Part shown: positions 1-5,803 of the stretch, piece by piece
Layout of the letters: each line of letters begins with the position of its first letter
How positions within the stretch are numbered: the first letter of the stretch is position 1
Source: Oscillibacter sp.
Lineage (GTDB): Bacteria; Bacillota; Clostridia; Oscillospirales; Oscillospiraceae
Assembly: GCA_009773995.1 (NCBI GenBank)
Contig: VSMY01000079.1
Location: forward strand, 1-12,986
Direction: 5' to 3'
DNA length: 12,986 nucleotides
Made by a program: the position numbers and the translations under genes
The notes under the pieces: generated by a model
Database searches by the model: none
Seen by the model: only the letters and a program-made list of their open reading frames with translations
Told to the model about the DNA's origin: nothing

Positions 1-493
1 TCCGTAGGGTCTCCGCGTTTTTGGCGGCGATGACGATGCCCCCGGTGTTCCGGTCGATGCGGTTGCACAGCGCCGGGGCGAAGGCATGCTCGTCCCGGGG
101 GCTCCACTCCCGCTTTTGGTAGAGGTAGGCCTGGATGTGGTTGACGAGGGTGTTGACCTTTTCCGTCTCATCGGCGTGGACCACCAGGCCGGGCCGCTTG
201 TCCACAAGAAGGAGGTTTTCGTCCTCGTAGACGACGCTCAGCCGGGGCTGGAAGATGGAGAGGAAGAGATTTTCCTCTTTGGGCTTGTCAAAGAACTCGT
301 CGTTGATGTATAATTGCAGAACGTCCCCCTCCCGGAGGCGGGCGTCCCGCTTGGACCCCCTGCCGTTGACCTTCACCCGCTTGAGGCGGATGTACTTCTG
401 CAGCAGGGCAGGGGGGAGGAGGGGCAGGTTCTTGGCCACGAAGCGGTCCAGCCGCTGCCCGGCGTCGTTTTTTCCGATGGTGAGCTCCCGCAT
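1..493 (-). CDS. RluA-family pseudouridine synthase, C-terminus cut off by window edge
   Basis: Reading the minus strand from the ATG at 493-491 gives an open frame of 164 codons that runs off the window. Residues about 13-75 look like an S4 RNA-binding domain (GQRLDRFVAKNLP..., then KYIRLKRVKVNG and LREGDVLQLYI). Next come the family's YEDENLLLVDKRPGLVVH strand and, at residues 145-151, RIDRNTG, the RluA catalytic motif, with Asp147 as the expected nucleophile-like residue. The family isomerises uridine to pseudouridine in rRNA or tRNA. The usual HRLDRxTSG is changed here to NRIDRNTGG. The start is supported by AGGAGG six bases upstream and by a sigma-A promoter at 521-549. Which RluA/RluC/RluD-type substrate it modifies cannot be decided from this half protein. 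About half of the catalytic domain lies outside the window. Confidence 0.9.
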   Translation of the reverse strand, partial: MRELTIGKNDAGQRLDRFVAKNLPLLPPALLQKYIRLKRVKVNGRGSKRDARLREGDVLQLYINDEFFDKPKEENLFLSIFQPRLSVVYEDENLLLVDKRPGLVVHADETEKVNTLVNHIQAYLYQKREWSPRDEHAFAPALCNRIDRNTGGIVIAAKNAETLR

Positions 494-520
494 GGCGGAC
501 CTCCTGAGGGCGTTTTTTTC

Positions 521-549
521 ATCATACCCGTTTCGCGGGGAATTGTAAA
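521..549 (-). promoter_or_regulatory. sigma-A promoter for the RluA-family gene
   Basis: On the minus strand TTTACA (549-544) is followed after exactly 17 bases by TATGAT (526-521), one mismatch each from the vegetative consensus. The predicted transcript start is near 514, giving a leader of about 20 bases that contains the AGGAGG site. Confidence 0.7.
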
Positions 550-566
550 GGGAAAGAGTGTGGAAC

Positions 567-1028
567 ATGAGCGAAGTGAAGGTGGAAGCCCTGCTGGCCG
601 CCATCCAGGACGGGAAGCCCTGGCTGGATCGGTTCACCGGGAAGGAGTATGACAAGGCCTATCAGGAGTACCGGGCGAAATACGCACCCCTCTTCCGGGA
701 AGCGGCCCTGGCGGACGGGGAAGAGGGCGTCGAGGCCCTGGCGGAGGTGCTGCTGGACGGTTTGGCGGAGGGCTGGAGGCGGCAGAAGCCCTGGAACCGC
801 TCCCTGGCGCAGATGAACGACAAGCAGGTCATCGTCTGCTACCTGGCCCCCGTGCTGACGGAGGACCCGGTCTGCGCCCCGCTGGAGGAGAAGCTCCGGG
901 AGGGCTGGGCCGCCCGGTGGCCCAAGGAGGCGTATAAGACCCCCTCCCTGGCGAAGATCCGCAAGGGCTTCCGGCCTACGTTCCTGGGAATTGCCCTGCC
1001 CTTTGGGGACAAAGAGGACGACGAATAA
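567..1028 (+). CDS. Hypothetical 153-residue cytoplasmic protein
   Basis: I do not recognise this protein. It has 153 residues and is rich in Glu, Lys, Ala and Leu with many aromatic residues. There is no signal peptide, no membrane span and no metal-binding Cys/His cluster. The pattern (EVKVEALLAAIQDGKPWLDRF, then several amphipathic stretches up to about 130) suggests a small, mostly helical soluble domain. The tail is acidic (GDKEDDE). High GC at third codon positions and an uninterrupted frame support a real gene. I chose ATG 567 with AAGGGAAAG upstream; an in-frame GTG at 558 would add three residues. It is divergent from the RluA-family gene and I found no convincing promoter of its own in the 73-base gap. 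No terminator hairpin follows, so transcripts may run on into the yceD operon. Confidence 0.75.
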   Translation: MSEVKVEALLAAIQDGKPWLDRFTGKEYDKAYQEYRAKYAPLFREAALADGEEGVEALAEVLLDGLAEGWRRQKPWNRSLAQMNDKQVIVCYLAPVLTEDPVCAPLEEKLREGWAARWPKEAYKTPSLAKIRKGFRPTFLGIALPFGDKEDDE

Positions 1029-1056
1029 AAAACAGGGCAAAAAACGAAAAAATTGT

Positions 1057-1085
1057 TTGACATTGGCGGGACCATCCTTTATAAT
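1057..1085 (+). promoter_or_regulatory. Consensus sigma-A promoter of the yceD-rpmF operon
   Basis: TTGACA (1057-1062), a 17-base spacer and TATAAT (1080-1085) form a perfect consensus promoter. Initiation is expected around 1091-1093, about 20 bases before the yceD start. Such strength fits a ribosomal-protein operon. Confidence 0.92.
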
Positions 1086-1112
1086 ACGTAAGGTATCGTT
1101 GCGAGGTAGCTT

Positions 1113-1610
1113 ATGGTAATTGATGTAAGACCCATCCTCCATACCCCCGGCAAGCGGCTGGAGTTCCAGTTTGAGATGGACCTGTCCGGCCTGGAGTTCG
1201 ACGGGCGGAGGCCCGTTTCCCGCCCGGTGGCGGTGGAGGGGGAGGTCCGCAACACGGCGGACCTGCTGGAGCTGGAGCTGACGGCCCGGACCACGCTGGA
1301 CGCGGTCTGCGACCGCTGCGGGAAGGAGTTCCCCCTGGAGAAGGAGATTTCCTACGGCTGCATGCTGGCGGAGGAGCTCCAGAACGAGGAAAGCGACGAA
1401 ATCGTCCTGCTGGAGGACGGAAAGGCGGACGCGGGCGACCTGGCCCGGACGGTCTTCATCCTCGGCATGGACAGCAAAATTTTGTGTTCGGAAGATTGCA
1501 AGGGACTGTGCCCCCGGTGCGGCGCCGATTTGAATCTCGGCCCCTGCTCCTGCAAGAGGGAGCCGGACCCCCGGCTGGCGGCCCTGGCAAGCCTTTTGGA
1601 TAAGAAATAA
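1113..1610 (+). CDS. yceD: YceD/DUF177 family protein, putative 23S rRNA accumulation factor
   Basis: This 165-residue protein has the DUF177 layout. A beta-rich N-terminal half (EFQFEMDLSGLEFDGRRPV) leads to the first Cys pair, CDRCG (Cys66, Cys69). The C-terminal block, about 122-150, carries the family signature CSEDCKGLCPRCGADLN with further cysteines at 145 and 147. The cysteines look like zinc ligands. DUF177 proteins are very commonly encoded immediately before rpmF, and relatives in bacteria and plastids are linked to 23S rRNA accumulation and 50S assembly. That function is known from the family, not shown here. The ribosome site is weak (GAGGT, then six bases, then ATG 1113). It shares a transcript with rpmF, 44 bases downstream. 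Confidence 0.9.
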   Translation: MVIDVRPILHTPGKRLEFQFEMDLSGLEFDGRRPVSRPVAVEGEVRNTADLLELELTARTTLDAVCDRCGKEFPLEKEISYGCMLAEELQNEESDEIVLLEDGKADAGDLARTVFILGMDSKILCSEDCKGLCPRCGADLNLGPCSCKREPDPRLAALASLLDKK

Positions 1611-1654
1611 CGAGAAGCGCTCCGCGCCTTTTTGTATGAGTAGGAGGTGTCACA

Positions 1655-1849
1655 ATGGCAGTACCCAAGGGTAAAGTATCCAAAGCGAGAAGGGACAAGC
1701 GGCGCAGCTCCACCTGGAAGCTGACGGCCCCCAATCTGGTCGTGTGCCCGAAATGCGGTGCGATGCACCTGCCCCACAGAATGTGCCAGGAGTGCGGTAC
1801 TTACAACGGCCGGGAGATCAAGGTCGTGAAGTCCGTCGTTTCAAAGTAA
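1655..1849 (+). CDS. rpmF: 50S ribosomal protein L32
   Basis: The 64-residue protein starts MAVPKGKVSKARRDKRRSS, the diagnostic L32 N-terminus. It carries two Cys pairs, CPKC (31, 34) and CQEC (44, 47), forming the zinc ribbon, so this is the zinc-containing (C+) form of L32. Length is normal for the family. AGGAGG sits eight bases before ATG 1655. It is the second gene after yceD under the promoter at 1057-1085 and is followed by a terminator hairpin at 1864-1895. L32 is incorporated late into the large subunit near the peptidyl-transferase region. Confidence 0.98.
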   Translation: MAVPKGKVSKARRDKRRSSTWKLTAPNLVVCPKCGAMHLPHRMCQECGTYNGREIKVVKSVVSK

Positions 1850-1863
1850 GTTCTGTTGGATCA

Positions 1864-1895
1864 AGAGAGAGGAGCTTGTCTCCCCTCTCTTTTTT
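1864..1895 (+). terminator. Rho-independent terminator after rpmF
   Basis: AGAGAGG (1864-1870) pairs perfectly with CCTCTCT (1884-1890), with extra GGAG/CTCC pairing possible inside the loop, and six T residues follow from 1890. It closes the yceD-rpmF operon only 14 bases after the rpmF stop codon. Confidence 0.85.
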
Positions 1896-1920
1896 CTCAA
1901 AGGAGAAAGGAGAGTGCCCC

Positions 1921-2040
1921 ATGCGTTCCACCAAGCGCCCCCGGAGGCCGGTCCGCCGCTACCGGTCATTGCTGTTCCCCGGCATCGCCCTGCTGGCGGT
2001 GTTTTTGTTCTGGGCGGCCTTCCTGTCGCCGGGGGCTTAA
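1921..2040 (+). CDS. 39-residue single-span membrane microprotein
   Basis: A 39-codon frame encodes a strongly basic head (MRSTKRPRRPVRRYRS; nine Arg/Lys in the first 15 residues). A hydrophobic stretch of about 18 residues follows (LLFPGIALLAVFLFWAAF) and then a short tail, SPGA. This is the profile of an N-in single-pass membrane peptide. Translation is well supported: AAGGAG (1907-1912) lies eight bases before ATG 1921, with a second AGGAG just upstream. Third codon positions are GC-rich like the neighbours. It begins 25 bases after the T-tract of the rpmF terminator and no promoter is visible between them, so expression may depend on read-through. I do not recognise the family. Such peptides can modulate larger membrane complexes, but nothing here assigns a role. 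Confidence 0.6.
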   Translation: MRSTKRPRRPVRRYRSLLFPGIALLAVFLFWAAFLSPGA

Positions 2041-2127
2041 CCCGGTATCCGGCGTACTGCAAAGGCGCGAAAACCATGAACGTCTTTATTTGAGCCGTTT
2101 CCCGGCGGCCCAATCCGCCAAAACCTG

Positions 2128-2156
2128 TTGCATTTTTCCATCGCGTCTGCTATAAT
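2128..2156 (+). promoter_or_regulatory. sigma-A promoter of the chemoreceptor gene
   Basis: TTGCAT (2128-2133), a 17-base spacer and TATAAT (2151-2156). The start is expected near 2163, leaving a leader of about 110 bases before ATG 2275. Motility genes in clostridia often use sigma-D; this one looks vegetative. Confidence 0.75.
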
Positions 2157-2193
2157 CAACCCAAGGTATATTCCATTGTTCATCTTGGCGTTT

Positions 2194-2210
2194 GCATATT
2201 CCAAATGTGC
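2194..2210 (+). other. Hairpin in the chemoreceptor mRNA leader
   Basis: GCATATT (2194-2200) and AATGTGC (2204-2210) can form a 7-bp stem with one G-U pair and a three-base loop. It lies in the roughly 110-base leader between promoter and ribosome site. No known riboswitch consensus (including cyclic-di-GMP types) was recognisable by eye. Confidence 0.3.
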
Positions 2211-2274
2211 TCCGGAAGGGCGGCCGATTCTAAGGGCGTGCCTGAAGGGGCAGTTATCTTGGGAGGGAACAGAC

Positions 2275-4275
2275 ATGAGGGCAAAAAAGAGAGCGGCCGG
2301 CGGCAGGACCCGGCAGGGCTGGGGCATCACGGGGAAGCTGGTGTCGGCCATCGTCGCCAGCGTCGTCATTGGAGTGGGGATCCTGCTGGGCGTGGTCTAT
2401 TTCCAGATGTCCGACACGCTGCTGGAGAGAAGCGAGGATCTGCTCCAGGCCACCACGGACAAAACGCTCCAGGAGACCAAGGCGTGGATGAACCGCACGC
2501 TGGCCATGCTGGAGACTCAGCGGGATACCGTCCAGTACGAAGACATGGACATCCCCGCCATGCAGGACTATATCAAGCACACGGTGGGCCGGAACGAGGC
2601 CTATCCCGCCGGGCTGTACATCGCCCTGACGGACGGGTCGCTGTATCACGCCTCCTTTGTGCCCGGACCGGAATTTGACGCCACGGCCAAAAGCTGGTAT
2701 CAGGACGGCCTGAACTCCGAGGACTTCATCCTGGGCGACGTCTATTTCGACGAGGACAGCCAGTCCTATGTGGTGGGCGCCTCCGGCGTGCTGAAGGACG
2801 GCGGAGGCAGGGTCCGGGGCGTTGCCGCCGCGGACGTGTACCTGGATTCCATTTCCAAGATCGTCAGCGGCGTCCAGATCGAGGACACCGGCGGCATTTT
2901 CCTGGTGGACACCCGGACGGATACCATCATCGGGCACCGGGACAGCACCGTCACCGGACAGGCCTTGAGCCAGCTTGACGGCGGCATGTACGCTTATGCC
3001 GCCGATCAGATACGCCAGGGAAATACCGGCCTCACCGTCTATGAGGGTACTTATATCCAGGTGGCCAACGTCCCGGACAGCGATTGGACGGCGGTGGCCT
3101 ATGTCTCCCGGGGAGAGGTGCTCCGGGAGCTGAACCAGCTGACGGCCGGTATGCTGCTGGTGGCGCTGCTGGCGGTTCTGGTGCTGATTTTCCTGGTGGT
3201 GTTCCAGGTCCGGCGCATCATCGGCCGTCCGGTCCGGGAACTGAGCCTGGCGGCCACCCGCATCGCCGGGGGCGAGCTGGATCAGTCGATTACATACCAC
3301 TCCAAGGACGAGCTGGGCGTGCTGGCGGACGATTTCAACCAGGTGACGATCCGGCTTCGGGACTACGTGGTCTACATCAATGAGATTTCCGAAAAGCTGC
3401 GGGAGATCGCGGCGGGAAATCTGGCGTTCACGCTGGAGAACGAGTACACCGGGGAGTTTGAGAAGATCAAGACCGCCCTGGACGAGATCTCCCGCTCCCT
3501 GAACGGCGCCATGGGCCAGCTGCGGGCCGCCTCCAGGGACGTGGCCGCCGGGGCCGAGCAGGTGTCCAACGGGGCGATGACCCTCTCCCAGGGCTCCACG
3601 GAGCAGGCCGCGGAGGTAGACGCCCTGGTGGGCCACATCAACGCCGTGTCCGACAGCGTCCACAACGTCGCCCAAGGCGCCCAGGAGGCCAGCGGCATCT
3701 CCCGGGAGGTCAAGGACGGCCTTCTGGAGAGCAGCGAAAAGATGCAGAACATGACCCAGGTAATCCGGCGGGTCAGCGACAAGTCCTCGGAGATTCACCA
3801 GATCGTGAAAACCATCGAGGACATCGCCTTCCAGACCAACATCCTGGCGCTGAACGCCGCGGTGGAGGCCGCCCGCGCCGGTTCCGCCGGCAAGGGCTTC
3901 GCCGTGGTGGCGGACGAGGTCCGAAATTTGGCCAGCAAATCCTCCGAAGCGGCCCAGAGGACGACCATCCTCCTGAACCAGACGGTGACGTCCATGGACG
4001 AAGGGGTCCAGGCGGCGCAGGACACATCGGATTCCGTGCTGAAGGTGGTTGCCCGCGCCGAAGAGATGGGCAAGCTCATCGACGACATCGCGGAATACAC
4101 CCGGCGGCAGGACGAGGACGCGGCCCAGATTACCCACGGGATTGAGCAGATCTCCGCCGTGGTCCAGAGCAACGTGGCCACGTCGGAGGCCAGCGCCGCC
4201 GCCAGCGAGGAGCTGGCCAGCCAGGCCGCCATGCTGCGGGAGCTGGTGGCCAAATTCCAGCTGCGGGAGCAGTAA
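2275..4275 (+). CDS. Methyl-accepting chemotaxis protein with dCache sensor and HAMP
   Basis: The 666-residue receptor has a basic cytoplasmic head and a first membrane span (about 20-43). An extracellular double-Cache-like sensor follows (45-285), then a second span (292-312) and a HAMP domain (313-366). A second HAMP-like linker (370-410, LREIAAGNL) leads into the coiled-coil signalling domain. The hairpin tip at 511-550 is the near-invariant kinase-contact sequence (IAFQTNILALNAAVEAARAG, then GFAVVADEVR). It would bind CheA/CheW and steer flagellar rotation. In the sensor, Trp141, Tyr142, Tyr157, Asp159 and Asp187 match the pattern of amino-acid-binding dCache domains. The C-terminus (VAKFQLREQ) lacks a CheR/CheB-docking pentapeptide. 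I chose ATG 2275 for GGGAGGG eight bases upstream; a longer in-frame start at 2128 would overlap the promoter. No other chemotaxis gene is nearby, so it is an orphan receptor. Confidence 0.93.
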   Translation: MRAKKRAAGGRTRQGWGITGKLVSAIVASVVIGVGILLGVVYFQMSDTLLERSEDLLQATTDKTLQETKAWMNRTLAMLETQRDTVQYEDMDIPAMQDYIKHTVGRNEAYPAGLYIALTDGSLYHASFVPGPEFDATAKSWYQDGLNSEDFILGDVYFDEDSQSYVVGASGVLKDGGGRVRGVAAADVYLDSISKIVSGVQIEDTGGIFLVDTRTDTIIGHRDSTVTGQALSQLDGGMYAYAADQIRQGNTGLTVYEGTYIQVANVPDSDWTAVAYVSRGEVLRELNQLTAGMLLVALLAVLVLIFLVVFQVRRIIGRPVRELSLAATRIAGGELDQSITYHSKDELGVLADDFNQVTIRLRDYVVYINEISEKLREIAAGNLAFTLENEYTGEFEKIKTALDEISRSLNGAMGQLRAASRDVAAGAEQVSNGAMTLSQGSTEQAAEVDALVGHINAVSDSVHNVAQGAQEASGISREVKDGLLESSEKMQNMTQVIRRVSDKSSEIHQIVKTIEDIAFQTNILALNAAVEAARAGSAGKGFAVVADEVRNLASKSSEAAQRTTILLNQTVTSMDEGVQAAQDTSDSVLKVVARAEEMGKLIDDIAEYTRRQDEDAAQITHGIEQISAVVQSNVATSEASAAASEELASQAAMLRELVAKFQLREQ

Positions 4276-4382
4276 ACCGCCGCGCTCCGGAAAAGCCGAT
4301 TTCAGCGCCGCCGCCCCGGCGGACCGAACCCCGGTACGGGCGGGCCCCGCTTGTAAAGAGCGGAATATCCGGATTTAAAAAG

Positions 4383-4415
4383 GGACCGTCTCGGAACATC
4401 GTTCCGAGACGGTCC
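4383..4415. terminator. Bidirectional terminator between convergent chemoreceptor and sleC genes
   Basis: GGACCGTCTCGGAAC (4383-4397) and its perfect complement (4401-4415) form a 15-bp stem around an ATC loop. On the minus strand the stem is followed by CTTTTTAAA (4382-4374), a proper U-tract serving the sleC transcript. On the plus strand it is followed by the weaker TTCCTGTTT, so it can also stop the chemoreceptor transcript. The rest of the 4276-4480 gap holds no gene that I can see. Confidence 0.88.
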
Positions 4416-4480
4416 TTCCTGTTTGAAGAGCGTCAGGGGCATTGGGGCGGAAAGCGCCGCTGAAAGCGGGAGGGAACCGC

Positions 4481-5719
4481 TCACGCCATCTTGGATACCG
4501 CCACAAATACATTGGAGATCTCGTACCAGGCGGCGAAGTCCACGCTGCCCGTCTGGGGCAGGTGGAAGATCTTCTGGAATTCCGTCACCGCCGCCTGGGT
4601 GGCGGGGCCGTAGACGCCGTCCGCCGGGGTCTTGGGAATGGCGGGGAAATTGTCCGCAATGCGGTTGAGCTGGCTCTGGATGGTCCGCACCGCTTCCCCC
4701 TCGCTGCCCAGGGTCAGGACCTCCCCGCCGTAGGACAGGGGGACGCCCTCCACCTTTTCCGCGCTCTTGAGGTAGATTTCCGAGCCGTAGTACTTTTTCA
4801 GGATGCTCACCGCGTCCCAGCCCTGCTCCCCCAGAGCCTGGGAGCCCCACTGGCTCAGGCCGCTGCACTGGGTCCGCCGCCCGTCGCAGTACTGGGTGAA
4901 CAGGGGCTGGGCGATGCCCTCCTTGGTGACGTAGGTGGTGAAGAGATCGTCCACCACCACGCCGATCTCCTCAAAGAGGGTCCGCCCGTGGGAGTAGGAC
5001 TGGTCGAAGGCCGTGGAGCTGGTGACGGTGAAATCGTAGCCCTTTCCCCGATACCACTCGGTGTAGACCCGGTTCAGGGTGAAGGAAATGATGGCCAGCA
5101 CGTTGGCCTTAATGGTTTCCGTCCGCCAGGTGGAGTAGATTTCGCTGCACGCCACATTCTTCACGTAGTCCTTAAACCGCACCCAGTAATTCTGGGCGGA
5201 GGCGTCGTCGGGCCGCCCGTCGTGGACCACCACGAACTCCGGGATCACCGGCTCCGGCAGCACCACCAGGCCCTCGGGCTCCGGCAGGGGCTTGACCTCC
5301 GCCTCCTCCGGGCGGCTGGAGGGTTCCCCCCAAAGGGCGTGGGGGGCCAGAAGCACATTGTGTACATTGAAGCCCCCGGACCGGGCCGGGGCCAGGGGGG
5401 CCCGCTGGATGGCCCGCCCGGCGGGCAGCAGCTCCACCCCGCCCAGGTGAAGGGTCTCCCGCTCCGGGGCGAAAACCGTGACGTTGTAGACGGCGTAGGG
5501 CCGCTGCTCCGCCGCCCCCTCCTCTACAGACCACTCCATAGGCGGCGTGGGAAGCTCAATAAACGGGGTCTGGCCCGAGGCGTCGGTGGCCAGCTCCTCC
5601 AGCACCGTGCCGTCCGCGGGGTCCGTGACGCGGACCCTGGCCCCTGGGATGGGGTCCGGGCTTTCCCCCGCCGTGACAAAGATCTGCAAGCTGCCCTTGT
5701 CCGTATAAGTTGGATTCAT
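4481..5719 (-). CDS. sleC: SleC-like spore cortex-lytic pro-enzyme (SpoIID-type domain plus peptidoglycan-binding domain)
   Basis: The 412-residue protein matches the SleC layout. An N-terminal beta-sandwich-like pro-segment (10-110, LQIFVTAGES...GARVRVTD) is followed by a Pro-rich linker (130-160). A SpoIID-like cortex hydrolase domain spans about 175-315, with conserved SEIYSTW, TETIKAN, SFTLNRVYTEWYR, FTQYCDG and GLSQWGS blocks; Glu201 is the likely catalytic acid. A C-terminal PG_binding_1 domain spans 335-398. In C. perfringens and C. difficile, SleC is stored inactive in spores, cut by Csp protease at germination, and then digests cortex peptidoglycan. There is no classical signal peptide, consistent with cortex placement during sporulation. 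Val152-Val153 lies in the linker where cleavage would be expected. AGGAGG precedes ATG 5719 by nine bases. Two Csp-type genes start divergently 84 bases away, which strengthens the assignment. Confidence 0.87.
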   Translation of the reverse strand: MNPTYTDKGSLQIFVTAGESPDPIPGARVRVTDPADGTVLEELATDASGQTPFIELPTPPMEWSVEEGAAEQRPYAVYNVTVFAPERETLHLGGVELLPAGRAIQRAPLAPARSGGFNVHNVLLAPHALWGEPSSRPEEAEVKPLPEPEGLVVLPEPVIPEFVVVHDGRPDDASAQNYWVRFKDYVKNVACSEIYSTWRTETIKANVLAIISFTLNRVYTEWYRGKGYDFTVTSSTAFDQSYSHGRTLFEEIGVVVDDLFTTYVTKEGIAQPLFTQYCDGRRTQCSGLSQWGSQALGEQGWDAVSILKKYYGSEIYLKSAEKVEGVPLSYGGEVLTLGSEGEAVRTIQSQLNRIADNFPAIPKTPADGVYGPATQAAVTEFQKIFHLPQTGSVDFAAWYEISNVFVAVSKMA

Positions 5720-5738
5720 AAGGCTGCTCCTCCTTTCC

Positions 5739-5760
5739 GTATACTATCCTATGCGGGCGG
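5739..5760. promoter_or_regulatory. Candidate sporulation-type promoter elements in the sleC/csp divergent region
   Basis: The 84-base gap 5720-5803 has no good sigma-A promoter in either direction. On the minus strand CATAGGATA (5753-5745) fits the sigma-K -10 form CATAnnnTA, but without a clear -35. On the plus strand TATACTA (5740-5746) differs by one base from the sigma-G -10 CATACTA, with TCATA at 5716-5720 a possible -35 at slightly long spacing. Csp and SleC genes in clostridia are expressed during sporulation, so such elements are expected. The assignment to a particular sigma factor is a guess. Confidence 0.33.
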
Positions 5761-5803
5761 AGCCTCCCGGACACCGCCCAAAGCATCGGGACAGGAGGGC
5801 TGT

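Noticed and set aside
1614..1635. GCGC-TCC-GCGC followed by five T residues between yceD and rpmF
   Set aside because: A four-pair stem with a three-base loop is too weak to terminate. At most it is a minor pause site.
1744..1920. In-frame extension upstream of the 39-residue microprotein, overlapping rpmF
   Set aside because: It crosses rpmF in another frame and the terminator. The ribosome site at 1907-1912 defines the ATG at 1921.
2104..2119. GGCGG/CCGCC hairpin before the chemoreceptor promoter
   Set aside because: Only five pairs and followed by A residues, so not a terminator. Chance pairing is likely in GC-rich DNA.
2254..4137. Long minus-strand open frame (627 codons) opposite the chemoreceptor
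   Set aside because: It is a shadow of GC-rich codons in the chemoreceptor gene. The translation is rich in Gly, His and Val without domains, and the sense strand has a complete recognised protein.
4442..5803. In-frame upstream extension of the first csp gene (454 codons)
   Set aside because: It runs antisense through all of sleC. The ribosome site and protein homology place the start at 5804.
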